Part shown: positions 1 to 8,564 of the stretch, in pieces
Numbering within the stretch: position 1 is the stretch's first letter
Layout of the letters: each line of letters begins with the position of its first letter
Assembly (NCBI RefSeq): GCF_001458415.1
Contig: NZ_CYSD01000002.1
Location: forward strand, 123,061 to 187,060
Reading direction: 5' to 3'
DNA from: Tritonibacter multivorans
Lineage (GTDB): Bacteria > Pseudomonadota > Alphaproteobacteria > Rhodobacterales > Rhodobacteraceae
DNA length: 64,000 nucleotides
Notes under the pieces: model-generated
Told to the model about the DNA's origin: nothing
The model's input: the letters and a program-made list of their open reading frames with translations, nothing else
The model's database searches: none
Made by a program: the position numbers and the translations under genes

Positions 1-2
1 AG

Positions 3-662
3 CCGGGCCCGGTGAAATTCAAGTTCCTGCCCGAAGTGTGCACCACCGTTGTCACAGACGACCACTTTGACAACGCCGATGGTGAAACCGACGTGGCCTA
101 TGGTTTGCCCGACGATCCGGTGATGACCCGTCCCCCCCTGGGTGTGACAGGCGCTTTCATTGGCGGCGGCTCCTGGAGCATTGATCAATACCTCGAAGAA
201 AACTATGGCGCAGCGCATGTGAACACGATCAAGAATCAGATCACATCGTCCTTTCCGAACCGCCCCCCATCCCGGTTTGATGTCTACCTGGCCGAACAGA
301 CGATTCTGCATCCCGACACTGGCGAAGAACTTTACAAATACACCCCAGCCGGCGGCGAAAGCGGCGAAGCACTTTGTGCGGCCACGAAACCGGCGACACG
401 TGGCATTGATCCAGTGTCCGACCCCGACAGGCGCCAGTCTTTTGCGGTGATTGTTGATTGTATCGCAGGGTCGGCACCAACCGGGCTTCCTGACAGCTAT
501 CCAGTCAATAGTTTCGCCAGTATTTTTCTCGCGCGCCCGATCGAAGAAATTTCCTCCCCCGGTGGAGGAACGCTCGATCTGGAAATCATCGACATGTCCG
601 GGTCTGGAAATGAAGGTGGTTTGGAAAACCTAATGCGCGTCGAATCGGTTCTTGTCAGATAA
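3..662 (+). CDS. TadG-like pilus assembly protein, C-terminal part (5' end outside window)
   Basis: The frame is open to the left edge of the window, so only the C-terminal ~219 residues are present; the GTG at 12 is unlikely to be the true start. The visible part resembles the C-terminal region of Rhodobacterales Tad-locus TadE/TadG-like proteins: a line containing RRQSFAVIVDCIAG followed by a stretch about the protein's FLARPIEE segment, ending in a short beta-rich tail (LMRVESVLVR). These proteins are membrane-anchored, largely periplasmic parts of the Flp pilus machine. Its position directly upstream of the pilin gene on the same strand supports this. I do not see the N-terminal transmembrane segment that would make the assignment firm. 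Confidence 0.55.
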   Translation, partial: PGPVKFKFLPEVCTTVVTDDHFDNADGETDVAYGLPDDPVMTRPPLGVTGAFIGGGSWSIDQYLEENYGAAHVNTIKNQITSSFPNRPPSRFDVYLAEQTILHPDTGEELYKYTPAGGESGEALCAATKPATRGIDPVSDPDRRQSFAVIVDCIAGSAPTGLPDSYPVNSFASIFLARPIEEISSPGGGTLDLEIIDMSGSGNEGGLENLMRVESVLVR

Positions 663-961
663 TACGAGGGCGGCATTAATTTGCAAAACATCAACCGGCA
701 CACAACCCCTGCGTTAATATCAATTCAGTCAATTCAGCATTGCGATAGCCGAGCACTGATGTAAATGGAACCAATTGAAAGGAATGGAAAATATTCAAGG
801 TTTTCCGCAAAAACGGCCTTGAAAAACCAATAAAAAATGAGGTAGATTTTAAATGTGGACGGGGCACTGGATCATGTCATTGATCACCAAAGAAGAACCC
901 ACACATTCTCAAAGAGCATGTTTATCGCCCATGAGGGCTTAGTTAGTGGTTGGAGTTAAAA
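663..961. other. Intergenic region before the pilin gene, with an inverted repeat
   Basis: About 300 bases, more AT-rich than the flanking genes, with no open frame I would support. An inverted repeat (ttcaagg at 794-800, ccttgaa at 817-823, with an inner ccg/cgg pair at 805-807 and 814-816) could terminate the upstream gene. The rest must hold the pilin promoter, but I cannot identify convincing -35/-10 or sigma-54 elements. A good ribosome binding site, ggag at 952-955, lies six bases before the pilin ATG. Confidence 0.4.
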
Positions 962-1186
962 ATGAAGCGTTTCAGCAAAATCAAAGCAATCGATGTTTTC
1001 CGTCGCTTTATGAAAGAAGAAGACGGAATCGCGCTGTCTGAATACCTGGTCGTTCTGGGTCTGATGATCGGTGGCGTTATTGTGGCCGTGACCCTTTTCG
1101 GCACAAACCTGGGCATTGCCTGGGACAACTGGGCAGACTGGATTGTCACGCTGGATGATGGTGTTGTGGCATTGATGACCCCCTAA
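962..1186 (+). CDS. flp: Flp/Fap-type type IVb pilin
   Basis: 74-residue prepilin, the major subunit of the Flp pilus. A short charged leader ends at Gly22, followed by IALSEY, giving the Glu+5/Tyr+6 pair typical of Flp pilins after cleavage between Gly22 and Ile23. The hydrophobic alpha1 segment (about residues 29-48) follows. The ATG at 962 is chosen over the in-frame TTG at 950 because ggag at 952-955 is correctly spaced for it. The gene is followed by two inverted repeats and about 200 untranslated bases, as expected for a pilin made in excess of its assembly proteins. No prepilin peptidase gene is visible in the window; it is presumably upstream. Confidence 0.93.
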   Translation: MKRFSKIKAIDVFRRFMKEEDGIALSEYLVVLGLMIGGVIVAVTLFGTNLGIAWDNWADWIVTLDDGVVALMTP

Positions 1187-1200
1187 GGGTCTCCTTGGGG
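1179..1200 (+). terminator. Hairpin at the end of the pilin gene
   Basis: The bases cccc...aagg at 1179-1188 can pair with ccttgggg at 1193-1200, with one bulge, overlapping the pilin stop codon. A pyrimidine-rich tctctccttt follows. This is likely a partial terminator or mRNA-stabilising hairpin after the highly expressed pilin gene. Confidence 0.4.
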
Positions 1201-1285
1201 TCTCTCCTTTAGTGTCGGCATCGTGCCGTCCAAAAAGGGCTTTATTTTTCGACCCCACCAAATTGCAAAAAATGCATTTACGGAA

Positions 1286-1317
1286 TCGAGGCCCGACCCG
1301 ATTGGGCCGGGCCTCGA
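1286..1317. terminator. Strong inverted repeat between pilin and cpaB
   Basis: tcgaggcccg (1286-1295) pairs perfectly with cgggcctcga (1308-1317), and ccc (1297-1299) with ggg (1304-1306). There is no clear T-run, so it could be a factor-assisted terminator or attenuator separating abundant pilin mRNA from the assembly genes. Confidence 0.55.
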
Positions 1318-1387
1318 TCAATTGTGCTTGAATTGAGTTGTGGAGTTCGTGTGTGTTTTGCGGCCCCTCATCAATTCAGGATTACCA

Positions 1388-2500
1388 ATGGAGTTCACAA
1401 TGCGATTTTCTGTTTTTTTCAGCTTCATAATTGCCGCTCTATTTGCAGCTGGTGCTGTTTTCGGCGCCCGTGCCTGGTTAGATGCGGAGCGCAGAGAATT
1501 GCTAATGGGAATTCTTCCTGAACAGACTGAAACCGTCCCCACAGAGACCGTTGTTGTTGCGACGGGAGGAATTGGTTTCGGCGAAAGATTGACCCAAAGA
1601 AAACTCAGAGAAATCCCCTGGTCCGGAGATATCCGACCCGAAGGATCGTTTGAAAAAATTGCTGAGGTTCTTTTGGACGGCACGGAGTCCAAGGCTCGAT
1701 TTGCATTGACCTCAATTGCGGTCGGCGAACCGCTTTTGGCAACCAAAGTGACAGAGCCGGGTGTGCGTGCGAAACTGTCAACCGCACTGAGCCCAGGGCT
1801 GAAAGCCGTGTCGATCCGCGTCAATGATGTCCTTGGCGTTGCAGGCTTTGTTCTACCCGGCGACCGCGTCGATATTCTGCTCACGCGGGACGACTTCGTG
1901 GATGTTTTGTTGCAAGGGGTGAAAGTTCTGGCGATCGACCAGATTGCCGATGACCGCAAAGACAAGCCAAGCGTCGTGCGCACGGTGACATTTGAAGTCG
2001 GCACACAAGAAGCGCAGAAACTGACGCTTGGCGCGCAGGTCGGCGTTTTGTCGCTGGCCCTGCGCAACCTCAGCTCGGACGAGCTGGAGGACAATATCCG
2101 CATCACCAAAGAAGACCTGAGCGATTTTGACGTGGCGGACGGACTCCCTTCCCTCAAAACCGCCAAAGCTGATCCAAACGCAGAACGCGTGGCAGATCTT
2201 GAAAAACAACTCGAGGATATGGCGGGGCTGCTGGCGAAGCAAATGCGGACGATCGAAGAAAAGCTGGAGCGCAAACCGTTGCCGACCCCGGCCCGTGGGG
2301 TCAGTTCTGGCAAAGCACGCCCCACATTCGATCCCAGCGCCAAAATCGGCGTGATCCGAAATGGCAACCGCGAAGAGTACCGGGTCGATGTCCCGCGCCC
2401 CACCGCAATAGAGGAAGAACATGCAATGAAAACCTCCGGGTCGGCGCTCCTGGCATCCTGGGCCAGTTTGCTCGCCGCGCAACATACGCTGAAAGAATAG
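1388..2500 (+). CDS. cpaB: Flp pilus assembly protein CpaB/RcpC
   Basis: About 370 residues. An N-terminal membrane anchor (FFSFIIAALFAAGAVFGA) is followed by a SAF-like domain (roughly residues 45-110) and the RcpC/CpaB region with the family-typical SIRVNDVLGVAGFVLPGD and VDILLT. The C-terminal third is charged and probably coiled-coil (EDMAGLLAKQM...KLERK), then low complexity. CpaB is a periplasmic/inner-membrane partner of the secretin. Two starts are nearly equal: ATG 1388 (agga six bases upstream) and ATG 1400 (ggag six bases upstream); I give the longer. It lies just before the secretin gene, the usual order. Confidence 0.9.
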   Translation: MEFTMRFSVFFSFIIAALFAAGAVFGARAWLDAERRELLMGILPEQTETVPTETVVVATGGIGFGERLTQRKLREIPWSGDIRPEGSFEKIAEVLLDGTESKARFALTSIAVGEPLLATKVTEPGVRAKLSTALSPGLKAVSIRVNDVLGVAGFVLPGDRVDILLTRDDFVDVLLQGVKVLAIDQIADDRKDKPSVVRTVTFEVGTQEAQKLTLGAQVGVLSLALRNLSSDELEDNIRITKEDLSDFDVADGLPSLKTAKADPNAERVADLEKQLEDMAGLLAKQMRTIEEKLERKPLPTPARGVSSGKARPTFDPSAKIGVIRNGNREEYRVDVPRPTAIEEEHAMKTSGSALLASWASLLAAQHTLKE

Positions 2501-2584
2501 GATCGCCCCCTTGCAAGCCCGTTTACGCAACCAGTTTTCGTCAATAGGCTTAGCTCAGGTGGGGTAGGCAGAGAGTAAGTTGGT

Positions 2585-4060
2585 ATGATTTTAATGCGCA
2601 CATCCTTCAAGAACGTCCGCGTCCGGGGCACGCCAATAGGCATGATGCGACGGCTGGGACAGACATTGATAGCAGGTCTGTTCGCCGGCGTGTTCGCCGT
2701 AACGAGCCAAACAGCACCCAGTCACGCGCAAACCAGAGATGTGATCATCGACGACGGCATCGTGACATCGCTGACATTGGCGCCGGGGCGCACTTTGACG
2801 CTCCAGACCAATAGACCCTATGCCGATATTCTCATCGGCAATACCAGTGTTTTGGATGTCTTCCCGCTCACCCCAAGTTCGCTTTATGTGCAGACCAAGG
2901 GGCTGGGCGCCACAAACGTCACGCTTTATGACGAAGAAAAGCGGCTCCTCGAAGTGATCGATGTGAATGTGCGCATTGATTTCTCTGATCTGGAGCGAGA
3001 AATCCGCCGCGCGGTGCCAAGCGCACAGGTGAGTGCGCAGAACATCAACAACCGCATTCGGGTCTCGGGCGTTGTGAAAAACGATCTGGACAAAGCCCGG
3101 GTGCTGGAAATCGCAGATCAATATTCGGAAGAGGATGTCATCGACGGCATTCGCGTCCATACCGCGCAGCAGGTTGAATTGGATGTCCGCATTCTCGAGG
3201 TCGAACGCACCTCGGGCCGCAGCTTGGGTGTGGATCTGACCGGAACCCGTGACGATGGATCCACCGCGTTCCGCACCATTGGGGCGCAGACAACTGCTGC
3301 CAATGGCACACCCTTTGGGACCATCGTCGGAGACCTCTTGTCGGTTGGTGGCGTGGACGTCGATATTGTCATCAACGCGCTTGAGGGCCGGGGCCTGGCA
3401 CGCCGCCTTGCCAACCCGAAACTGGTAACGACCAGCGGTGTAGAGGCGAATTTTGTAGTGGGTGGCGAGGTTCCGATCCAGGAATCCACCATCGGTGAAA
3501 ACGGCAATGTGGCCACCAGCACCGGCTACCGCGAATACGGTGTACGCCTGAATTTTGTACCGGTTGTCCAGGACGACGAAGTTATTCGCCTGCGCATCAA
3601 CCCAGAGGTCAGCGACATTGACCCATCCCTGACGGTGAACGGCCAGCCCGCGTTTATTTCGCGCAAGGCAGAAACCACTGTCTCCCTGCGCAGCGGGCAG
3701 AGCTTTGCGATTGCTGGTCTTTTGCAGGTGAACAATGCGCGTAACAGCGATCAGGTGCCGCTGCTGGGGCAGGTTCCGATCCTTGGCACGCTGTTCAGCT
3801 CCCGTCGTTTCCGCAAGGATGAGACCGATCTGGTGATCCTCGTCACGCCACGCCTCGTGTCGCCTGTGGATGCAGATACACCTTTGCGCTCTCCGCTGGA
3901 TGACACGCGGTCGTCCAACGATGTGGAGCTGTTCCTGTTGGGTATGCTTGAAGTTGACCGCAACCTCTTGCGTCGTTTCCGCGAAGGCGACGGTGTGATT
4001 GGCCCCTACGGCCACATGATTGATCTGGAGTTTGAAGATGGCATTATTGAAAAGAAATGA
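2585..4060 (+). CDS. cpaC: Tad pilus secretin CpaC/RcpA
   Basis: 491 residues, an outer-membrane secretin forming the Flp pilus channel. A signal sequence (LIAGLFAGVFAVTSQTAPSHA) ends near residue 49. An N-terminal pilus/BON-like region follows (residues about 55-190, with LTLAPGRTLTL and NRIRVSGVV), then the secretin core from about residue 215, with the hallmark VPIQES and GVRLNFVPVV and the C-terminal LLGQVPILGTLFSS and DLVILVTPRLV. ATG 2585 has only a weak ribosome binding site; ATG 2597 is an alternative. The 3' end overlaps the downstream lipoprotein gene, implying coupled translation. Confidence 0.93.
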   Translation: MILMRTSFKNVRVRGTPIGMMRRLGQTLIAGLFAGVFAVTSQTAPSHAQTRDVIIDDGIVTSLTLAPGRTLTLQTNRPYADILIGNTSVLDVFPLTPSSLYVQTKGLGATNVTLYDEEKRLLEVIDVNVRIDFSDLEREIRRAVPSAQVSAQNINNRIRVSGVVKNDLDKARVLEIADQYSEEDVIDGIRVHTAQQVELDVRILEVERTSGRSLGVDLTGTRDDGSTAFRTIGAQTTAANGTPFGTIVGDLLSVGGVDVDIVINALEGRGLARRLANPKLVTTSGVEANFVVGGEVPIQESTIGENGNVATSTGYREYGVRLNFVPVVQDDEVIRLRINPEVSDIDPSLTVNGQPAFISRKAETTVSLRSGQSFAIAGLLQVNNARNSDQVPLLGQVPILGTLFSSRRFRKDETDLVILVTPRLVSPVDADTPLRSPLDDTRSSNDVELFLLGMLEVDRNLLRRFREGDGVIGPYGHMIDLEFEDGIIEKK

Positions 4061-4214
4061 CCTGTCCACCCAGTCAGTCCTCAAGGGGATCTTCTGTGCT
4101 GGCGCGCTGCTGATCCTTTCGGGATGCGCAGATTACCTTAACAACTGGGATTCTTCTTCTGCCCGCAGCGGTAACGCCCATCAGGCCAATACGGCCATTC
4201 AATCCGTGCCCTAG
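4038..4214 (+). CDS. Small Tad-locus lipoprotein
   Basis: 58 residues. A basic N-terminus, a hydrophobic stretch (GIFCAGALLILSGC) and the lipobox LSGC at Cys30 predict a lipoprotein with a short mature part (~29 residues). ATG 4038 has ggag at 4027-4030 at good spacing and overlaps the secretin gene by 23 bases. The role is unknown; by position it could be a secretin pilotin or accessory lipoprotein, substituting for the larger RcpB/CpaD, which is not seen here. The function is inference; the lipobox is visible. Confidence 0.75.
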   Translation: MALLKRNDLSTQSVLKGIFCAGALLILSGCADYLNNWDSSSARSGNAHQANTAIQSVP

Positions 4215-4233
4215 GCAGGGGCCAACAACACTG

Positions 4234-4302
4234 TTCGGGGCGGACCTTTTGTTCGCTTTTCTCCCGCCCCGGATCCTTTGCGCACCCTTTGTGTTCCGGT
4301 GC
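4234..4302. repeat. Two inverted repeats before tadE
   Basis: cggggcgg (4236-4243) is complementary to ccgccccg (4264-4271), and cgcacc (4281-4286) to ggtgcg (4297-4302). They fill the only sizeable gap between the lipoprotein and tadE genes and may be attenuating or processing hairpins; there is no T-run. Confidence 0.4.
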
Positions 4303-4323
4303 GAAATGTTTGTGGTGAGTATA

Positions 4324-4800
4324 ATGTTAGATGGTTTTCTTTCGCGATTTCGCAGGAGTGACAGCGGCGGTGTCCTCGCCGAAGGCATGATCGTCTTTCC
4401 CGTCATGATCCTGTTCACCTTTGGCATGCTGGAATTCGGTTCGGTGCTCTGGCACCGCGAACAGGTGCAGACGGGCGTGCGGGATGCCGCCCGATACTGG
4501 TCCCGCTGCCGCCAAAGCGCAGGCGACTACACCACCGGCTGTTCGGAGCAGATCGCCCGAAACATTGCATTTTATGGCACCCCATCCCCGATTGTTGGCA
4601 CCACCACCCTGCGTGTGCCGGGCTGGGATGGGAGCCCGGTGACAGAGCTGGTCATCACCCCGGAAAAATCCGCCCTGCCCACCAGCCCCGAAATTGATGA
4701 CGTCGTTCAGGTGACCGGTCAGCTGTCGTATCAGGGGTTTCTGTATTTGCGGGGCAAGCCCATCCGCTACCGGGCTGAAATGGGGTTTGTGGGATGGTGA
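4324..4800 (+). CDS. tadE: TadE-like minor pilin
   Basis: 158 residues. Starts with a charged segment then GVLAEGMIVFPVMILFTFGMLEFG, a pilin-like TadE N-terminal helix with the conserved Glu after Ala-Glu-Gly. The remaining ~110 residues are periplasmic, with two Cys (CRQ... and GCSEQ) that may form a disulfide. ATG 4324 is chosen because the TadE helix begins just after it; ATG 4306 in the same frame is possible. Overlaps the next gene by seven bases. Confidence 0.82.
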   Translation: MLDGFLSRFRRSDSGGVLAEGMIVFPVMILFTFGMLEFGSVLWHREQVQTGVRDAARYWSRCRQSAGDYTTGCSEQIARNIAFYGTPSPIVGTTTLRVPGWDGSPVTELVITPEKSALPTSPEIDDVVQVTGQLSYQGFLYLRGKPIRYRAEMGFVGW

Positions 4801-5426
4801 AATCGTTTCTACACTCCTTCCGCCGCGATGACAGCGGCGCAGCCCTGACCGAGGGCCTGCTGGTCTTCCCCATAATGCTTTTGGTTTTGGCGATCACCGT
4901 GGAATTCAGCGCTGCATTGATGCAATGGAGCAAACTGGTCAAAGCCTCCCAAATCGCGGGACGTTTGGCATCGGTGTCGTCCCCTCTCACGGATATCAGC
5001 GCGCTGGAAATCACGCCTGCGGGGCGGGTTATGGGCGATGCAATGTCCGACGCCGCCATCAGCGTCGCCTGTGGTCATGGCACGGGCACCGCCTGCGATG
5101 CGGCCGCACTGGCGCGGCTGCATCAGGGCAGCGATGCCACCTGCGGAACCGTCACCAATGGAATGATCGGCGTTTGCGACGTCGCGGGCTTTGTCCCCGC
5201 CGCCAATATCCGGGTGACGTACAGCAATGGCGGGCTTGGCTATGTCGGACGCGCGGCGGGGCCGGTGGCAATCGTCACTGTTTCGATCCACGATATTCCT
5301 TTTAATTTCTTCATGTTGGACCGTGTTTTCGCATTGGTCGGAGGAAGCCAGTCTGCGCTGACGCTGCCGTCTTTCCCTGTGACCTTCGTGGGCGAGGACC
5401 TGTCAAGTTGCGAGGGCTGCACATGA
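4794..5426 (+). CDS. TadE/TadF-like minor pilin
   Basis: 210 residues, second TadE-family member in the row. The N-terminal RRDDSGAALTEGLLVFPIML helix mirrors the preceding gene's GVLAEG helix, and the periplasmic part has five Cys (ACGHG, ACDAA, TCGTV, VCDVA and CEGC region). TadE and TadF are paired pseudopilins needed for Flp pilus biogenesis; this is likely the TadF counterpart, though the family boundary cannot be settled by eye. Its stop overlaps the TadZ start (ATGA at 5423). Confidence 0.75.
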   Translation: MVKSFLHSFRRDDSGAALTEGLLVFPIMLLVLAITVEFSAALMQWSKLVKASQIAGRLASVSSPLTDISALEITPAGRVMGDAMSDAAISVACGHGTGTACDAAALARLHQGSDATCGTVTNGMIGVCDVAGFVPAANIRVTYSNGGLGYVGRAAGPVAIVTVSIHDIPFNFFMLDRVFALVGGSQSALTLPSFPVTFVGEDLSSCEGCT

Positions 5427-6607
5427 ATATGTCTGCTTCCATTTCCAGACCCCATAGGATGCCTGTCACCCGGCTCGCCTTGGTGACACCCGCTGACGCA
5501 AACACGGACCCCGGCCTGGACGCGCTGCGTAACGAACCTCGACTGAAGATCACCTCTATCCAGATAGATACGCTGGCGGCCGGCCAATGCGCCGAGGATT
5601 TCGACGCCATTGTGGTGCATGCCGTCGCGCTTGGCTCGGATCTGTTGGACATTCTGGAACGCCATGCAGCAGGCCCGCACGAGGTGCCGGTTATCCTCTT
5701 GTCCCCGCCTTTGGCCGTCGAAGACACGCGTCGCTTGATCCGCATGGGCGTTCAGGACTGGCTGCCAACGCCATCCACAGCTGACGAATTAATGCTGACC
5801 ATCGCCAAGACCCTCAGGCACCGCCCGGCCAAGGACACGCAGGTCCATGCGGTCCTGTCGGCTGTCGGTGGGGCCGGCGCAACCACGCTTGCGTTAACCT
5901 TGGCCCATCAAGCTGCACAAAAGGTGAAAGAGCGAGAGAGCGTTGCCCTGTTTGATCTGGATTTTTCGCTTGGCAACTGCGGCACCTATGCCAATCTGCC
6001 CAACAATCTGGATCTCGCGGCGCTGGTTGCGACACCCAACCGCGTGGACGAGGAATTCATCCGCGCCATCCAAAAGAAGCATGAAGAAGGGTTTTACCTG
6101 TACTCCTTCAAGGATCCGGCGCTGAACCGTGGACCCGATGGGTCAGAATTGATCTTGCGGATGCTCGATGCAGTCAGCAGCGAACATCAGCAGGTCTTTC
6201 TGGACATGCCACATTACGCCAGCCCCTGGCAGCACGATGTCCTGACGGCAGTCAACAGCTGCACTGTCGTCACCGACTGCAATGTCGCTGCCCTCAAACA
6301 CACACTCGATGTGACCGATGAGATCCGCGCCGCAAGAGGCGAAGATTTCCCCCTGCGCGTGGTGGTCAACAAGCAGAAGTCACAGCTTTTTGGCGGCAAT
6401 TTGGGCAAGCGCCGACTACGCAACTTACTGGGGGATGCGCCCTTTTCCGGCCTTCCCGACGACCGCGCGACCCTGCAGGATGCGTTGGATCGTGGGTTGC
6501 TGCCCGCTCAGGTCAACCGCCGTTCGAAATTCGTCCGCTCAGCCCGTAGCCTGCTGCCGGAACTGGAAGCCGCCTGCGCCCAACCCCAAGGAGTTGAAGG
6601 AAGATGA
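5423..6607 (+). CDS. cpaE: Pilus assembly ATPase-like protein CpaE/TadZ
   Basis: 394 residues. An N-terminal receiver-like domain (about 15-130, no obvious phosphoacceptor Asp motif) is followed by a MinD/ParA-type domain. The P-loop reads AVGGAGATT at about residues 147-155: both lysines of the deviant Walker A (K-GG-x-G-K-T/S) are replaced, by Val and Ala. Atypical P-loops are known in TadZ proteins, which position the Tad machine at the pole. DLDFSLGN and the VVVNK region fit the MinD fold. Start overlaps the preceding stop; the 3' end overlaps the L,D-transpeptidase start. Confidence 0.88.
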   Translation: MNMSASISRPHRMPVTRLALVTPADANTDPGLDALRNEPRLKITSIQIDTLAAGQCAEDFDAIVVHAVALGSDLLDILERHAAGPHEVPVILLSPPLAVEDTRRLIRMGVQDWLPTPSTADELMLTIAKTLRHRPAKDTQVHAVLSAVGGAGATTLALTLAHQAAQKVKERESVALFDLDFSLGNCGTYANLPNNLDLAALVATPNRVDEEFIRAIQKKHEEGFYLYSFKDPALNRGPDGSELILRMLDAVSSEHQQVFLDMPHYASPWQHDVLTAVNSCTVVTDCNVAALKHTLDVTDEIRAARGEDFPLRVVVNKQKSQLFGGNLGKRRLRNLLGDAPFSGLPDDRATLQDALDRGLLPAQVNRRSKFVRSARSLLPELEAACAQPQGVEGR

Positions 6608-7164
6608 CCCATCCCTCCCTAGACCGACGCCGGTTCGTGACATTGGGATTGGCCGCCGCTGGCAGCTTGATCTTGCCACCGATGGCCGAAGCCAAAGTGC
6701 CCCGCAGCCATGGGGACCGAACCAGCAAAATTGTGTCTTACACGGGCAGCGAAGCGCCGGGCACGCTGGTGATTTCGAACCGCAACCGCAGCCTGCTGCG
6801 CGTGTTGAGGGATGGCAAAGCCGAACGCTTTCGCATTTCTGTTGGCCGAGATGGCTTTACCTGGACCGGCGTGACCCGGGTCGGTCGCAAAGCTGAATGG
6901 CCCGGTTGGCGCCCTCCTTCCGCCATGCGCAAACGCCAGCCAAGCCTCCCGGGATATGTGCCTCCTGGCCCCTATAATCCGCTGGGCGCGCGGGCCATTT
7001 ATCTGTTTTCTGGTGGCCGCGACACTCTCTACCGTATCCATGGAACCAACAGCGCCGATACAGTCGGCGGCTATGAAACATCAGGCTGTTTTCGCCTGAC
7101 AAATGCCGATGTGCTCTACCTTTATCCAAAAGTGCGCATGGGCACGAAAGTTGTTGTTTATTAA
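6604..7164 (+). CDS. L,D-transpeptidase (YkuD family) embedded in the tad operon
   Basis: 186 residues. The N-terminus DRRRFVTLGLAAAGSLILPP looks like a twin-arginine (Tat) or Sec signal. The YkuD catalytic signature is present: His146 in YRIHGTN, then Cys162 and Arg164 in TSGCFRLTNADV (the usual His before Gly-Cys is replaced by Ser). Such enzymes cross-link or anchor peptidoglycan in the periplasm. It starts inside the last codons of cpaE (ATGA overlap) and precedes cpaF by 26 bases, so it is co-transcribed with the pilus genes. A role in opening or anchoring the wall for the secretin is inference. Confidence 0.88.
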   Translation: MTHPSLDRRRFVTLGLAAAGSLILPPMAEAKVPRSHGDRTSKIVSYTGSEAPGTLVISNRNRSLLRVLRDGKAERFRISVGRDGFTWTGVTRVGRKAEWPGWRPPSAMRKRQPSLPGYVPPGPYNPLGARAIYLFSGGRDTLYRIHGTNSADTVGGYETSGCFRLTNADVLYLYPKVRMGTKVVVY

Positions 7165-7190
7165 TCAGTTCGCCCGAAGGGGATTGTTAA

Positions 7191-8564
7191 ATGGGACGGT
7201 TTTACAAGCGTTTTAGAGCGGAAGAAATCAATGAACCGACAGCCGAAGATACGGCGCCAGCGCCCGTGGCCACCGAGCCGCAGGAACCAGAAACGCTGGA
7301 TTTTGTGAACGAACGCGTCACGTTGCATCGGTTTCTGATCGACAAGATCAATCTCTCCATCCTCGACAGTCTGGATGAAGATGAAATCCGCGACGAGCTG
7401 CGACCTTTGGTGCGCGACTATGCCCGCAACAACAATTTCCCCCTGAACGCCAAGGAACTTGAAGGGCTGACAGAAGACATCGCAGAGGAAATGCTGGGCC
7501 TTGGCCCGCTTGAACCGCTGCTGAGCGATGACACGGTTGCTGATATTCTTGTGGTTGGCTCTGGTCGCGTGTTTGTCGAACGCCATGGCCGTATTGAGCC
7601 CACAAAGGTCCGCTTCAAAGACGAAAGTCACCTGCTTCGGATCATCAATAAGATCGTGGCCTCGGTCGGGCGGCGCGTGGATGAGAGCTCCCCCCTTGTG
7701 GACGCACGCCTTGCGGATGGGTCCCGGGTCAATGTGGCCATTCGCCCGGTGGCCGTAGATGGCCCACAGGTTTCAATCCGAAAGTTTTCCAAGAAGCCCC
7801 TGTCGCTGGACCGCCTGGTTGAAAACAACGCGCTTGCTCGTGACATGGCCGACCTTCTGGCCGCTGCGGTCGAGGGCAAAATCTCCATGGTGGTTTCGGG
7901 CGGGACAGGCTCTGGTAAAACCACACTGTTGAACGCGATGTCCTCGTTTATCCCGGAAAGCGAACGCCTGGTGACCATCGAGGACGCGGCCGAACTGCAA
8001 CTGCAGCAGGCCCATGTGGTGCGGCTGGAAACCCGCCCGCCATCCATCGATGGCCGCAACGAGATCGCACAGCGGGATCTGGTGAAAAACGCCCTGCGAA
8101 TGCGCCCCGATCGGATCATTATCGGCGAGGTGCGCGGCAGCGAGGCCTTCGACATGCTGCAAGCGATGAACACCGGCCACGAAGGCTCCATGTCGACGAT
8201 CCACGCCAATACCCCGCGCGATGCCCTGTCGCGGATGGAGCAGATGGTGGGCATGGCCGGGATGCCGATGAGCCAGCTTTCCATTCGGTCCCAGATCGCC
8301 TCGGCGGTGCAGATCATTGTGCAATTGTCGCGCCTGCGAGACGGCAGCCGCCGCATCACCTCGATCTCCGAGATCACCGGCATGGAAAGTGAAGTGGTAC
8401 AGCTGCAGGAACTGATGAGATTTGAAAAGACAGGCGTCGACGAAGAGGGGCGCATCACGGGACACTTCCGCGCGACGGGCATTCGCCCCCGCTGCCTCGA
8501 GGACCTTCAGACTCAAGGTCTGGCTCTGAGTGTTGATATGTTCAATCCGTCGAAGGTGCTGTGA
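7191..8564 (+). CDS. cpaF: Tad pilus motor ATPase TadA/CpaF
   Basis: 457 residues, type II/IV secretion hexameric ATPase energising Flp pilus assembly from the cytoplasmic side. N-terminal domain with GLGPLEPLLSD (about 103-112), Walker A GGTGSGKTTLL with Lys243, an Asp box (ERLVTIEDAAEL), Walker B (IIIGEVRG) and the His box (GSMSTIHAN). Length matches the family. aagggga lies seven bases before the ATG. Confidence 0.95.
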   Translation: MGRFYKRFRAEEINEPTAEDTAPAPVATEPQEPETLDFVNERVTLHRFLIDKINLSILDSLDEDEIRDELRPLVRDYARNNNFPLNAKELEGLTEDIAEEMLGLGPLEPLLSDDTVADILVVGSGRVFVERHGRIEPTKVRFKDESHLLRIINKIVASVGRRVDESSPLVDARLADGSRVNVAIRPVAVDGPQVSIRKFSKKPLSLDRLVENNALARDMADLLAAAVEGKISMVVSGGTGSGKTTLLNAMSSFIPESERLVTIEDAAELQLQQAHVVRLETRPPSIDGRNEIAQRDLVKNALRMRPDRIIIGEVRGSEAFDMLQAMNTGHEGSMSTIHANTPRDALSRMEQMVGMAGMPMSQLSIRSQIASAVQIIVQLSRLRDGSRRITSISEITGMESEVVQLQELMRFEKTGVDEEGRITGHFRATGIRPRCLEDLQTQGLALSVDMFNPSKVL

